The translations under genes were made by a program, and so were the position numbers. DNA of 64,000 bases. It comes from Seriola aureovittata (Eukaryota; Chordata; Actinopteri; Carangiformes; Carangidae). Below the pieces are notes generated by a model. The model was not told the DNA's origin, did not search any database, and was given only the letters and a program-made list of their open reading frames with translations. Numbering within the stretch: the first letter of the stretch is position 1; the number at the start of each line of letters is the position of its first letter. Location of the stretch: positions 29,806,701 to 29,870,700 of the forward strand of contig NC_079364.1 of assembly GCF_021018895.1 (NCBI RefSeq). Direction: 5' to 3'. Shown here piece by piece: positions 46,501-57,985 of this stretch.

Positions 46501-46527
46501 TTTTTCACAAAGAAAAAGTATCTGGAG
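46501..46527 (+). CDS. Candidate 27-nt microexon (unassigned gene)
   Basis: TTTCTTTTCAG gives an acceptor at 46,499-46,500, then 27 nt, then GGAG followed by GTAATG as donor. The segment is three-divisible and reads FFTKKKYLE without a stop, the form of many in-frame neural microexons. The upstream pyrimidine tract is short and I see no partner exon in the window. Chance is likely. Confidence 0.15.
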
Positions 46528-46609
46528 GTAATGGTCATTTTTTTCTCTTGAACTGCGTGCATTTCCCTCAAGCATACTGTGATTACAATTTTTATTTCTC
46601 CCTCAGCAT

Positions 46610-46935
46610 TCTCTCTTTTTCTCTGTCAGAGTTAAGGAGAGCTCAGACAATATCTCCACTGAAAATTTTCCTGGAATAAATATCCCAGGGCAGCAACAAC
46701 CACCGCCTTTTCCTGAACTCCTCCTATCTGCAATTTGCGCAGCCAAAGCAGCATGTTGAAAAGATGTTGAAAAGAAAAAAAAAAAAAAAAAATTAATGGC
46801 ATTTGCTTCCATGAGCCATGCGCGTCCCCAAAGCGATTCTGTGATCGAGATCCGTGTCACATTCTTGCTGTTTGCACCACTGGAATGAAACGCGGCACAC
46901 AGGTCCCAGGCCCTGTTGTGATAAACAAGTGTGAA
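46610..46935. promoter_or_regulatory. Candidate conserved block
   Basis: Low-repeat block with an A tract at about 46,775-46,792. It contains AATTTGCGCAGCC, GCGATTCTGTGATCGAGATCC and TTGTTTGCACC words. Both strands are open for long frames (up to 144 codons on the minus strand) but the frames run through the A tract and lack splice sites. Confidence 0.3.
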
Positions 46936-49900
46936 GCTGAGGGGTAGAAAGAGTGCGATGTGGACGACAGGAAAGAACAGTGAAATGCAAAATAAGAGTG
47001 GAGAAAGCATATTTTCCTCTCCCTCCAGATCACACACTATCAGCAGAACGGACTCAATATGGAAGGAAATGGCATCTCTTCAATTGCGTGGTATCGGACA
47101 AGAAACACTGAATGTTAACATCATGTTCAGGGTTAGGCCGATATTTGATAGCTACTGGCTTTACAGACATAATTCCAATTTACTTAAACTTGGGTGTTAT
47201 TTACATAGTGCCATCATTGTGTGCAGTGATAACAACTTCACACTCAACTAAAAAGATCACATGGTGCAAGAAACACTAACAGATGATCAAAAGGTTGTAA
47301 ACTGGTCAAATTGGTCAGTTTTTTAGAAATGTACCTGTACTCCTTGAAAGCAGCAGTTTGGTTTGATTGTAGAATTGATTCTGTTGTTGTCTATGGAAAT
47401 AAATTCTGCCTAAAGAGGTCTTCTTATCTAATTACGTGTGAATAAATGACACATACTGATTCTACTGACTATAATGTTATTTTGTTAACTGTTTGACAAG
47501 GTGCAACATTTCCTCCTCAGATCATCCCTGACATGTATGTGACTGGTCATCGGAGCAGAAGTGTCACCCATGAGCTCCTGGGGTTCACCTGCTGGACCTA
47601 AACCTACCACATATACTGCGTATACAGCATGAATGAATACTGCATTTAGCCTTTTATGTATGCTCATGTATGCATGTGTGTGGTTCGGCTGTGAATGGAT
47701 GACATGTTTTTCATGCAATTGTTCACATTTATCTTCAGTATGTGCGTATACGAACCCACACACTTGTTCATACCCTGTAGGAATAGTTGTGTGTAGGTGT
47801 ATGTACATGTGTATAGATGCATATATGTTTGTGGGCACATTTGTATGTTATATGTCTGTATGGCATATGTGTAGTGTGTAAAACCGTGTGTGTGTGTGTG
47901 TATGCCACATATACACTACGTCTGAAAACTTGGATCAGCTGAAGTTTGATATGGATCCAGTTCTGATATGGTGCTGCGAGATTTTGGCTCCGTATTAAAG
48001 GAAAAAGTAATGGATGGAGTGAGTGGTATGTTTTAACCTGCTTCTCTGAAAAGACAACAGAGAAAAGACTTGAAAGACAAAGGGAGGGAGAAGAGAGGAA
48101 AATAGCAAGGATTAATTACAGAAACGATCATAGGAAAACAATCACTGGTGGAAATACAGTAAGTTAAAGGAAGAATGGAGACAGTTTTGAAGGCTCTGTT
48201 TGCACTGCATCTGAGCACAAGGTAAGGATTATTATGACACTCATATGTTACACAGATTTACTATTTTCAAATCAGTGTCAGACAAAAATATGCTCCTTTT
48301 TCCTTAAAGCAACAGAGACTTCATGGAAATGTAAAACAAAGCTGCGTCCAAAGGTATGGAGCCTGCGACACATGCCAATTCTGTTTTAAGGTTCAATTTC
48401 CAATTTTAGCAATAGCAAAAAGTAGATTCCCTGTGCCAGTTGCTTCAGTAAGTTAAACATTGTCAGTGTTCGCATAGAGGACAATTACTAACAAATGTGG
48501 AAAGGAGGAGAAATTACTGTTTTGGTTATTTTTGGATAATGTCTGATTTTGTCAAAACTTGTTTCTAACTAACTAATGGAACAGATTGAATATGAATTAT
48601 CTACCACATCTCAGCTTTTTCAGTGATTCAAAGAGGTTTGGTGCTGATTGACAGTTGTTTCTATGGTTGTAGAAACCCTCCAGCCAATCAGAGCTTTATT
48701 GTAGACTGGATTAAGACTTGAGACGTCATCTTCTTGTGCCAGAGCCAGAATCCTCTCCAAATGCAAATGGTGACAAGCATGACCGCACCAAAATAACAAT
48801 CACATTTCTTCAATCAACATGAATATCTTTAAGTGCTCTTTGCAGCTGATGTGACAGCTTCTATGAGAACTGTAAAATGAACCTGAAAAAATAACCTGTG
48901 ATAGCAATGTGATAGCAGCCATAGCCTGTGCCTGTCTTTCATTAAGTACCTGCATCAGCGTTTGTTTGCTCTGTATGTTTTGTGACTTGTCTTATGCATT
49001 CTGATTTTGTTGCTTTTGTTTTATATTTTTTCTATTCTTTGATTGACATTAACAGAAATGACCGATTAATGTATGTTGTTATAGTCAAGTTATAATATGT
49101 AACTTTTTCACGTAAAAATGTTAAAAAATGACTAGACCTATGTTATTTATTTTTGAGTTGTGTTCTTACATTATCCCAAATGTCTCAAACCTAGAGAAAT
49201 ATGTGATTTTAATCATGGTTTCATTTGGTCACCTGTCAATGACGTCATATCCTGTATGATCATGTGTCAGTGCTGTGGTTTACTGACAGAAGCTCAATAT
49301 TGACTTTTATCCAGTTTTAAGCCACATTTTTAAGGTACACTTTTTACACCTTTGTGGTTTTCAACTATATATTTTGACTGGATGAAGGATTTTAGTCATT
49401 GGACGTCTGAATCTGCCCTGTCTCATTCCTTTCCGATACTGAGTCACTGTAGGGTCCATGCTGCCCAGGACATATTATGACTTCTTGTCTTGTAAACGCA
49501 ATGATGGCTGAAGATCTTGGCGAGACTGGTAAGTAAACAGCTGCTAATGCTAAGGCTATCTACTGTATGTAGCAATACCAACACTTACAAATAGCTCCTT
49601 TAATGAAATGGAAATTCATTTTAAACAGCAGTTTTAAATGGTTTGTCTAATGTATATACACCTACACTGTACGTACCTTCACTACATATTAATTAGATTT
49701 TAGGATGCTAGGAATCTCTTTGTGTTATTTACATGTTGTGGTAGATTCTACTCCTCATAGTAGCTGAGTTCATTTTCTCTTATTCTTATCTTACGATGGA
49801 AGTGAGGGGTCATTATTTCAAACACTACAGAGAAGTGTATTAGTATGTTATCTGTAAGAAATAAAAGCAGAGACAGGGCAAACAAAAATAAAAGTGTGAC

Positions 49901-49985
49901 TTTTTCTTTCCCCCCTGATTTTCTGCACCACATCTTCCCCACAACCAAACTGCTCATCACACTGAGGGGGACTTCTATAAATGTT
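46935..49985. other. Non-coding, no clear feature
   Basis: AT-rich sequence with a short GT run at 47,888-47,902. Parts around 48,640-48,790 and 49,330-49,570 have dispersed-repeat flavour but no second copy in the window. Confidence 0.45.
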
Positions 49986-49997
49986 TAATGTCATCGG

Positions 49998-50015
49998 GTA
50001 AAAAAAAAAAAAAAA
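49998..50015. repeat. A tract
   Basis: About 17 consecutive A. Confidence 0.9.
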
Positions 50016-50900
50016 ACAACGCTTTGAAAATCTGCTGCTCTTTTAATTTCCTTTCCTTTAGTCTTTTTTCTTCGTTAGCTCACCCTATGCTAATGTCTCT
50101 GAATGTCTTACAGCGTGTCCTGAAGGGAGCCAAGGCAAATTGTGCGGTTGTGATATTGTGCTTTTACTAATGTGCCAATGCTAATTGAGCAAATGGTAGC
50201 TCTTCCCCCTTGCTTTATTCCAGCCTTTTTTCTTTGATTTATTGTTGCATCACACATTCAGATCATGTCAGTTAACGCTGTCTGTTCGACTTATTGTCTG
50301 GGTTTTGCGCTATTTAGCTGCAGCTAGTTGATCAAGCCTAGAAAAAGATGGATATTGAGCGTTTTCTGTTCTTGGCCAGTTTTTAGTGCAGTGAGAACCA
50401 TAGACAGGATGGAGAGGCCAAAAGAGAGAGACACACTTAATCCTTCTCTACAGAGAAAATAAGACAGGAAAGATCTAAAGAGAGAACAGGGAAATGAGAC
50501 AAAACAACTTCCCACTAAGCCACAGAGGTTACTGATTACGAACCGTGAAACCTGTGCTAGTGTGTGTGAACAACGTTTGTGTGATAATAGCACGTTTTTC
50601 CCAGTGTGATGTGTTTGCTTGCCAGCGAGAGAGTACCGTGGTGTGAATTGTTGACCTGCATTGCCAAAGATCAAGAAGTTGATTCCTCACAAGTTTGCCC
50701 TTTTTGCACAAGGTAGGCCGTACTGTGTGTATCTCTGCAGGTTTACTCTGTGTGTCTGTTTTGGTTCAGTGCTGAAGTGATGGTGAAACCTGGAGGAGGA
50801 GAGGTGACTTTAATCCTCAACTTTCCACCCCCAAGGTAAGACTGAGAGGATGAAAGGAGCATTTAGCCAGGCCCCTGTGTGTGTTGTCTGGGGCTTCTCT

Positions 50901-50908
50901 GTGTGTGT

Positions 50909-50943
<35 letters not shown>
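50901..50943. repeat. (GT)n microsatellite
   Basis: About 21 units with one GA interruption. Confidence 0.95.
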
Positions 50944-50945
<2 letters not shown>

Positions 50946-51014
50946 GGGCACTCGCATCCGTGTAAGTCTTGGGTTTGGCCATAGAGAATGAATGGTCTTA
51001 GTGCCGCGGCCGGA

Positions 51015-51335
51015 CAGAAAAATCAATGCTTCATATGAGGAGGCTGCGGGGGTTAGGCCTCCGTGTTCATGTCAACAAGGCTATTGGTTTTCTTAATACT
51101 CCAAAGTTGGCGTTTCCCCGCTTCGGGAGGGCCGGTGAGGTGACTTGTGTGGTCAAAGCTTAACAAAGGGATCCTGCCTTCTAGCCTTTGCTGTACTCCT
51201 CGGCTGAGGGAAACCGAGCCAGGATTAATTACCAACTGTGCCGGCTGGATATTAGTTGTTGTTTTCTCCCACTGTCACATGGCACCACTGGACTGATGCT
51301 ATTGGAGGGAGGCTTGTGTGCTGCAGAGCAGTGTG
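51015..51335. promoter_or_regulatory. Candidate conserved block
   Basis: Repeat-free and near-balanced, with AGGATTAATTACC (51,221-51,233), GTCAAAGCTTAACAAAGG (51,151-51,168, ending in a SOX/TCF-like AACAAAG) and GCTATTGGTTTTC. Of the same type as 23,280-24,480. Function inferred. Confidence 0.35.
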
Positions 51336-51559
51336 CTAATACTGTTAGATGGAGTAACACAGTTAGATGTAATAGTGGTGCGATGGTGGTGTGGCAATCA
51401 CGCTGCCCCTCAGAATGGCTTTCACAGAATAATCAATGACCATAATACTCCCCAGTATATGATTATTTAACAAGGCTGCGCACCAGTCCTTTTACAGAGA
51501 AGAAACCAGTTCAGCTTTAAAATCAAATATAAAAATACATTTTACATAATATTTAATTG

Positions 51560-51900
51560 TACTGCACATGATTTTTTTTTTTTTTATCAATTAATCTGTA
51601 GATTTTCTCCATCAATAGATTCAGTGTTTGGTCTATAAAACAATAGAAAATAGTGAAAAATATCTATTCCCGTCTCCCAGACGACAAGAGGACACGTTAT
51701 CCTACTCTCTTGCCTTGCCCTCAGGCCTAAAGATGAATTGAATACAATATAAGCTGCAAATTTTCACATTAAGAGAAACTGAAACCATCAAACGTTTGAC
51801 ATTTTTGCTGGAAAATGTACATAAACAATTGATTATTGATATAGTCGCCAATAGATTTTATGTTCAATCGCTTAACCGACTGATCATTGCAGTTCTACGT
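51560..51900 (+). mobile_element. ATCAATTAAT-type teleost element, copy 1
   Basis: TTATCAATTAATCTGTAGATTTTCTCC near the left end, then TTTGGTCTATAAAAC, AAAATAGTGAAAAATAT, AATTTTCACATTAAG and the right end CGATTGCAGTTCTACG-like words match in order a very common teleost MITE-like family. The reverse end of a second copy is at 56,895-56,987. Its right end adjoins the CAGTGGTGGAA-type copy 2. Confidence 0.55.
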
Positions 51901-51924
51901 GTATTAATGACCTGTGGTGTGAAA

Positions 51925-52200
51925 TATCTAAGTCAATTTTAATGTGCTTGTACTTTACTTGAGTGTTTCTATCTGGATGTTGCTTTTTTACTTCCACTAA
52001 AATATTGCACTTTTTAATTCACTGCATTTATTTGACAGCTTCAGGTATATTAAGAGCATAAAAACGTACAATTAGCTTCTAAGCTGCAGTGCATTGTTAT
52101 ACAGTGAATTAAATAGTTTTGGCTACCACCACATCAGTGAGACATAACGTTACCATACTGCTTATAAGTAATATTTTAATGTGACAGAATTCATTTCAGA
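51925..52200 (-). mobile_element. CAGTGGTGGAA-type element, copy 2 (internal part)
   Basis: TTGTACTTTACTTGAGTGTTTC, ACTTCCACTAAAATATTGCAC, CTGCATTTATTTGACAGCTTCAGG and the closing ATTCATTTCAGAAT follow the order of the element as I know it, in the orientation opposite to the copy at 19,026. The CAGTGGTGGAA terminus itself is missing. Confidence 0.5.
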
Positions 52201-52370
52201 ATAAGAGACCTGGTGCTGTTTTATTAACTAGTCTCTACCTCTGCTAAACACAAAGTATAATAGTCAAGTGTATTTTCTTACTTCTCTTATTCTCATTCAA
52301 ACCTTTATTCCTCTTAACTTCTTCTTTTAGTTCTTTTTCCCTCCAGAACCTTCACCATATTATTCCACAT

Positions 52371-52373
<3 letters not shown>

Positions 52374-52412
<39 letters not shown>

Positions 52413-52431
52413 AGAGAGAGAAAGAGAGAGA
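52374..52431. repeat. Compound (CA)n(GA)n
   Basis: About 18 CA units (52,374-52,410) then GA units with AAA interruptions. Confidence 0.95.
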
Positions 52432-52833
52432 CCAGTCGTTAGCGACACTGTGCTATAGACAGCAAACCTATAGGGAGGGGTCTGTGGGTCGGCGAAGGCA
52501 GGGCCAACCCAGCCGTTGAGCATTGCTCACCCAGAGCAATCGGATGAAAACGCAGTGCAGATGTAATTTGTTTTCAATGGCTGTTTCAAAAGAATAATTG
52601 TGGTGACACTGGCCGGTCGATAATATGGATTTTTGTTTTCGAGTGTGGTGTGTGTGTGGCGCTAAGAGAGGGCAGGAAATACAACGCTGCAGACCCAAAT
52701 ACAATAAAAATGGATTGTGTGTGTGTATGTATGTGTGTTTGTAGGGGTATTTGCAGGTCTGGTAACCATCACTGGGCCCTGGACATCATTGGAAGGATTA
52801 CTAAATGTGTCCTATGGGCTAGCTATAGGCTGG

Positions 52834-52875
52834 TCTCTCTCTCTTTCTCCCTCTCTCTCTCTCTCTCTCTCTCTC
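52834..52875. repeat. (CT)n microsatellite
   Basis: CT units with TT and CC interruptions. Confidence 0.95.
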
Positions 52876-53010
52876 GCTGCTTACCTTTCTTTCCTTCTTT
52901 TCTTTTAGGGAAAAAAAAGCACTGACTTGCCTTGAATAAACTCACTTAAGATGAAACACAGCTCAGGGAGGCCTGAGTAAAACTGTGGACATAAACCTGG
53001 TGGGGCAGAG

Positions 53011-53021
53011 TGTGTGTGTGG

Positions 53022-53062
<41 letters not shown>
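53011..53062. repeat. (GT)n microsatellite
   Basis: About 25 units with one GTTG break. Confidence 0.95.
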
Positions 53063-53064
<2 letters not shown>

Positions 53065-53689
53065 AGGGAGAGGGAAAATACCACAGACAGAATGAGCCAA
53101 ACATCAATTTAAATTTCACTTCCATTTTAAAAATACTATCACCATTACTTACACTGCTTCAAAAATGTGTCTTCTGTTTAATTCAATGAGAGGAAAACAC
53201 CTTAGGCCATTGCTTAGATTAAAGGCTACATTAATTTTATTTAACAAATAGTGCATATACATTTCATGTAAATGAAAATGGTCAACTTTGAGTTCTTCTT
53301 TGCAGCTTTCTATGCTATTTCTCTTTTTTACTGTAACCCCCATAGAATGGGTTGCATCACCATTTTGATGTTGTTTACATTTCCTACATCTCAGACGGCA
53401 TTGCAGCAATAATATACATGTATCCACCAAACACATTGCAGCACATAAACACACTCACATAAATGTACAATTGTACATATGTTATTTTTAAAGTGTGTTT
53501 TAATTTGACATGAACATTATTTATGCTGCAGTAATAAAGTCAGAAATGTCTGTGCACATGCCTTTGCACTGGATATCATTACACTACAGTTCCTGGACAC
53601 ACTGTAAAACGTTTCTCTCCTCCATGACATGGTTCCTTATGATTGCCTCTCATAATAATACTCTCTTTTCTCTGGTTAGTTAGTGCACT

Positions 53690-53885
53690 TTCTAACTTCT
53701 GAATGGGCTAATTTGTAGCTCGTCCCCTACTTTGCCTTTGTGCCCCCCCCCCCCCCTTCTCCTCCGGCTCATCTCGATATGGTCTCTCTGTTGCCAGATA
53801 ATAGCCACTTTGACCATTTGCCAAATCAGACACTGTTTTGCTGGGAGATGGAGTTGGGGCAATTCTAATTCGTCAGAGGAGCCGG
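53690..53885. promoter_or_regulatory. Candidate conserved block after a C tract
   Basis: A C14 tract near 53,743-53,756 precedes low-repeat sequence with GCCAGATAATAGCC (GATA/homeodomain-like) and GCAATTCTAATTCG words. Inference only. Confidence 0.25.
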
Positions 53886-53887
53886 AG

Positions 53888-53889
53888 GT

Positions 53890-53921
<32 letters not shown>

Positions 53922-53944
53922 CTGTGTGTGTGTGTGTGTGTGTG
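53888..53944. repeat. (GT)n microsatellite
   Basis: GT array with two TCTG breaks. Confidence 0.95.
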
Positions 53945-54425
53945 GGAGTGTGGACATGGCCGGGTTCATTGAAGGGGTGGGATTGTGTGACATTAAATGA
54001 GTGAAGGTAGATTTAGATGGCACACTTGGGCTGGGTGGAGAGGGACATACAGTAAAAGACATTATTCCTCTGTCGTCCAAGCCCTCGCTGACACTCTCTA
54101 CCCCCCTCCCTCCTTTCTTTCTCTCTGTCTTTCTGCACTATTCCCTTGCCGCGGGTGGTCACCAGAGACCAGACTGGGGCTGATTTATACTCCCGCTCTC
54201 CTGTCCTCTGCCTGACTGCCTCTGAAATGGAGAAATTTCCTTCCTCCCTCTCTCTCTCCACAGCCGCAGCAGCAGTGGTACACAGGCAGGGAAATGAGAA
54301 TAGGAGGGCTAACATTAGAGCGTCTACCTCCCTAATACACTGTCCTACTCTGTCTACTCCCACATTCCCACCCGTGGGTTGCCTCTCACCAACTAGGTCT
54401 TCTTCTCAGGCCATCTGTATCTAGT
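53945..54425. other. Pyrimidine-rich non-coding sequence
   Basis: The longest frames (up to 116 codons, both strands) overlap between 54,000 and 54,420 in CT-rich sequence and show no motif. A CTCCACAG acceptor-like word at about 54,262 has no donor partner. Confidence 0.4.
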
Positions 54426-55005
54426 AGATTTGTGAGCACATTTAAAGCTGCAGAGAGTGAGTTTTATATGTAGACTTTATCTGTTGTGGTTTTTTTCAAC
54501 TAAACCTTTTTCCTTTGATGACATTATAGAATATATTTTATATTTCAGGTTAATTTCCTTCATACTTGTACACCTAAGTATTCGCTACATTTATGCTGAT
54601 AATTAATAGATCACAATTCATGATACCCAGCCGCTATGCTTATACAAAGAATTCCAGTGCTCAGTGTGGTACAAATAAATGCCTATGATTAGATATTATT
54701 ATTACATTTTTTAAATGAATATTTCAGATAATGAATGAGGTAATTTTGCAGGAGCTAAAATCATTAAAGCATTTTTAATTTACCTGAGTCCACAAAACTG
54801 GTTATCACTCACCTTTTCATGATGAGGGCTGCCTTTATGTTTTACAGTAAGCCAACACAAAGACTTTGCTTCTTGTCCTAGCTCTGAACCACTTGTAAAT
54901 TATATGAAGTTGGAAAAATTGGATTGTTATTTTCTGTTTTTCTGAACAAATTCTAAAATTAAAAAAAAAAAATGTTTGTATGTTTTACATAATTAATAAT
55001 GTGTT
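54425..55005. other. AT-rich non-coding, nothing recognised
   Basis: Contains an A tract at 54,959-54,971. No further structure seen. Confidence 0.5.
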
Positions 55006-55012
55006 GACATCA

Positions 55013-55235
55013 AATGGCAACCTCTGGGACTGAATAATGAAGCCAACACCGAGGCGCTAGAAACTGCAGTTGCTCTGATGGCCACTAGAGTCTGGCTCAT
55101 CCCCATAGACTCCCATGTTAAAATGTCTAACTTTACATCAGAAATAAACATGTTCACAGCCTGGAACAAAAAACTTTTTTTGGTCTCTCTAAGTAATTTC
55201 CTTTTACAGTGGTGTCAGCAGCCGTAATCCTGTAC
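55013..55235 (+). repeat. Teleost dispersed repeat, GCCACTAGAG family, copy 2
   Basis: AAATGGCAACCTCTGGGACTG, AAACTGCAGTTGCTCTGATG, GGCCACTAGAGTCTGGCTC, CCCATAGACTCCCATGTTAA and AACATGTTCACAGCCTGGAAC follow the order of a common fish repeat. The middle matches 4,850-4,910. This copy is better preserved than copy 1. Confidence 0.55.
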
Positions 55236-55267
55236 ATACTATGCATATAATTTTTTTTTATTGATTT

Positions 55268-55530
55268 TTATTTAGCATCTTCTAAATAAAAGGGTAGCAA
55301 CAGGTAATTGTGTCTTATTTTTTGGCTGGATCCACTCACTAACGTCATGAGTCTGGATTCAAGAGGAGAGCAGGAGATAAAGGAGTTTGGCGCTTCAATG
55401 CCCAGTGTTGACCCTGCAGATGTGGAGCACTGATGAACATCCATCATGATACTGGAAAGGATGCAGAGGTCGTTCTGCAAGAGCTTGATGTAACGTTCAG
55501 ACGCAGAATGAACTTCAAATAAGGCAAAAA
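55268..55530 (-). pseudogene. Minus-strand open frame, possible partner of the next fragment
   Basis: A 71-codon ORF, extendable upstream without a stop to about 55,520, reads smoothly (for example SERYIKLLQNDLC and MMDVHQCSTSAGSTLGIE) and lies about 310 bp downstream, in minus-strand sense, of the coding-like fragment at 55,844-55,945. I recognise no domain. An acceptor-like TTTGAAG sits near 55,526, but joining there gives the wrong phase. Best treated as an unconfirmed, possibly decayed exon. Confidence 0.2.
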
Positions 55531-55772
55531 TACTATTTCATGTTATTGTCTTGTGGTTTTTTGATTGTTTATCGTAGCAGCTTGGTTTGGTCTTGATGTT
55601 GTGTATTGTCGTTAGTAGTTAGATAGACAATATGTTTCTATGATGATGATTATGCTGAATGAGGGAATCTGTTGCTTAATGTCGACTTTTACAATTCAAA
55701 AGGGCTTCCTGTGCTGTGGTTACATTTTAGACAAAATTACAAACCATTACAACTTGGCATCTGTACATTGTA

Positions 55773-55800
55773 TCAAATATATATAATATATATATATAAT
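55773..55800. repeat. Short (AT)n-rich tract
   Basis: Imperfect AT units. Confidence 0.8.
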
Positions 55801-55843
55801 GATAAAAATATACGTTATTGTCAATTTAAGAAGCATTTCATAC

Positions 55844-55945
55844 CTCTACGACAGTGAACAGTCCTTGCCATTTGATCTTGAACTTGACAATCATGGGCTT
55901 GTCTCTGATGACCTCCTGCCTCCTGTATGCAAAGGTCTTGGCCAT
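55844..55945 (-). pseudogene. Coding-like 34-codon fragment with splice donor
   Basis: The minus strand reads MAKTFAYRRQEVIRDKP from an ATG at 55,945, continues through KFKIKWQGLF and ends VVE, followed at once by GTATGA, a splice-donor-like signal. The charged, regular composition is protein-like. A pattern of F-YRR-EV, then P, then F---W--LF, recalls the start of a conserved block in an expanded fish family (SAM-domain-3-like proteins), where the corresponding tail is RWPALF. An in-frame stop lies just upstream of the ATG. It is isolated, so I treat it as a gene fragment or pseudogene. The identification is from memory and unverified. Confidence 0.3.
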
Positions 55946-56219
55946 TCCCTTTTATTTTATTGATTAACTTTAGGAAATTGAGAGAGGGAACAAACAGACA
56001 GGCTTAGATTTTGTAATTTGCAGCATTGAATTAACCTAAAAAGCACTCTTTTTTTTTCCACGTGACTGAATCAGACATTCCTATTGGCTCCAGTGGGTGA
56101 TGTAACAGCCAGTGTTTGATTCAGAGGCTTGGCCTGCCTTGGGTTTATACCCAGACTAAATGGGAACAGTGCTGTTTAACTCTGATATCAAAGTGAGGAA
56201 GAGTTGTTTAAAGTTTATT

Positions 56220-56235
56220 AAAGTGACAGAATAAA
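56220..56235. repeat. SINE target-site duplication, left
   Basis: AAAGTGACAGAATAAA, repeated exactly at 56,450-56,465. The first base is ambiguous with the poly(A). Confidence 0.85.
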
Positions 56236-56450
56236 TGGGGCATCAAGTGGCGCAGATGGTTGAGCATTCGCCCCATGTGTAGAGGCTACAGTCCTCGCTG
56301 CAGTCGGCCCCGGTTCCAATCCCGCATTGAACGGCCCTTTACTGCATGTCATTCCCCCTCTCTCTGCCTCCCCATTTCCTGTCTCTCTTTACTGTACTAT
56401 CAATAAAGGCATAAAAAGCCCCAAAAAATATACTTAAAAAAAAAAAAAAA
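56236..56450 (+). mobile_element. tRNA-derived SINE, young full-length copy
   Basis: The head carries an RNA polymerase III A box (TGGCGCAGATGGTTGAGC, about 56,248-56,265) and B box (GGTTCCAATCC, about 56,312-56,322, one base from the GGTTCGAATCC consensus). The body has TTTACTGCATGTCATTCCCC, then CTCTCTGCCTCC, and the tail has CTATCAATAAAGGCATAAAA and a poly(A) of about 17. It is flanked by a perfect 15-16 bp direct duplication, the mark of LINE-mediated insertion. The intact duplication and A tail suggest a recent event. Confidence 0.85.
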
Positions 56451-56465
56451 AAGTGACAGAATAAA
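56450..56465. repeat. SINE target-site duplication, right
   Basis: Exact copy of 56,220-56,235. Confidence 0.85.
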
Positions 56466-56894
56466 GACAGAAGGATGTGACAGTCACATATTTAGTTCAG
56501 TGGAGGATTTGGAGCGGATTTTTCAAGGACCAGACAAAAAACGTCCATAAATACTGCTCCAGAGAATGAGCATATCTCAGGAACAGATAAAGATAGAAAC
56601 TTGAAAACACCTCTAGAACAACTCAAACAAATAAGTACAGTTTTCTGTGTTGAATTTTTTCTTTATTATGGTTTACAGTGTTTTTATCTATAAAATAAGG
56701 AAAAATTCAAGGTTAGCTTTTGTTTTATACTGTACTGAAGACTATATTGAGCGACATTTATTATTAGCTGAGGTTATGCTGATTCGAAATATGTGTAGCA
56801 CTTGGTTAAACACAAAGGTATTAAAGAACGGAAATACTGAAATATAAATTGTTTTACATTGTTTTTTGTTTAAGTTTTTAAAATTTATTTTCTG

Positions 56895-56987
56895 GAAAAT
56901 TCGTTGTAGATTCGTAGATTAATTGATTAATTGAAAAAATAATTGATAGATTAATCGATAAACAAATAATCGTTAGGTGCAGCCCTA
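56895..56987 (-). mobile_element. ATCAATTAAT-type teleost element, copy 2 (terminal fragment)
   Basis: GATTAATTGATTAATTGAAA, then TAGATTAATCGATAAAC, then CGTTAGGTGCAGCCCTA is the end of the family seen at 51,560-51,900, in the reverse orientation. It terminates at CAGCCCTA, 56,980-56,987. Confidence 0.6.
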
Positions 56988-56989
56988 GA

Positions 56990-57985
56990 AGGAAGATCTG
57001 GAGCTCAAGTGGCCTCATGCATGTGTAGTCTGACTCACCTTAATGTTATTCTTCTTTGGGGTTTTATGGGGTTAAGTTTTATAGGGGTTGAGACCTTGAG
57101 TTTTAAGGGTGTCCGGCCACCTCACACCTTTCCTGTGGTGTTTCAGACAAAAGTATGGCAATGATTATAAACACCTCTTCTTAAGCCACATTTCCTGATC
57201 CTCAATCAGTGAAAAAAAAGCACCAAGTTGCACCTGATGATGCATCAGCTGCATCTCAAAGCACAGTGCTCGAGCAACGTGGTGACTCGTTACACTAGCC
57301 AGCATTAGGCTAACCGCTGGTGGAATTAACTGATTCTACAGAGGCTGACAGGTGAGAGGTGTTCAACCATGACCGGCAAAAGATTTCTCCAGTGGCCACT
57401 GTGGGAGAAGGATTCAAGTGGGCTTCTGTTCAAATATGCAAACAGATATATGCAAATTCCTTATTCCTTAATACCATGCAAACATGCACACTCGTACTTC
57501 CTCTAGGGCACAAACACTCATGCACATTTCGGTATGTATGATGTAATATAAAAGAGCAGTTCCCGCTCTACATTGCTGATGTTATATGATTAAGCCTGGA
57601 AACTAGTGACCCGTCTCCGAGATGTTGGATCATGCCCTTCATGCCAAACACACACATGCCCCACTCTGCCCACCCCTTCACTCTGCCGGTTGTTGTCCTC
57701 AGACGCTGCTCACTGGTACGACACTGGCACACACACATTATTGATTTTCATTTAGATAACTTAATGTTCACAGACAATTCACAGCCCCTCCATCATGGAC
57801 ACCCCAGCCCCAGCTTAGATGTACGAGCCCGCCTCACTGTAATCTGCCACCATATCTCTTCTCTCACGCTCTCCTTCTCTCTCTGTTTTTTTTTTTTTTT
57901 TCAGATTCATTTTTCCTAAACTTAACCAATTCCGAATAAGTGGGATATAAATGGAGAGCGGATGTTGCATCGATCAATCACACAA
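56990..57985. other. Non-coding; acceptor-like T tract at 57,884-57,903
   Basis: A CT/T-rich tract ends in TTTTCAG at about 57,904, but the following frame ends within 8 codons. The part at 57,600-57,850 is low-repeat and could be conserved, with no motif cluster seen. Confidence 0.4.

Noticed and set aside
46603..47037. 144-codon minus-strand ORF as a gene
   Set aside because: It crosses the A tract at about 46,775-46,792 as poly-Phe and has no splice sites or domain. The interval is better described as a possible conserved non-coding block.
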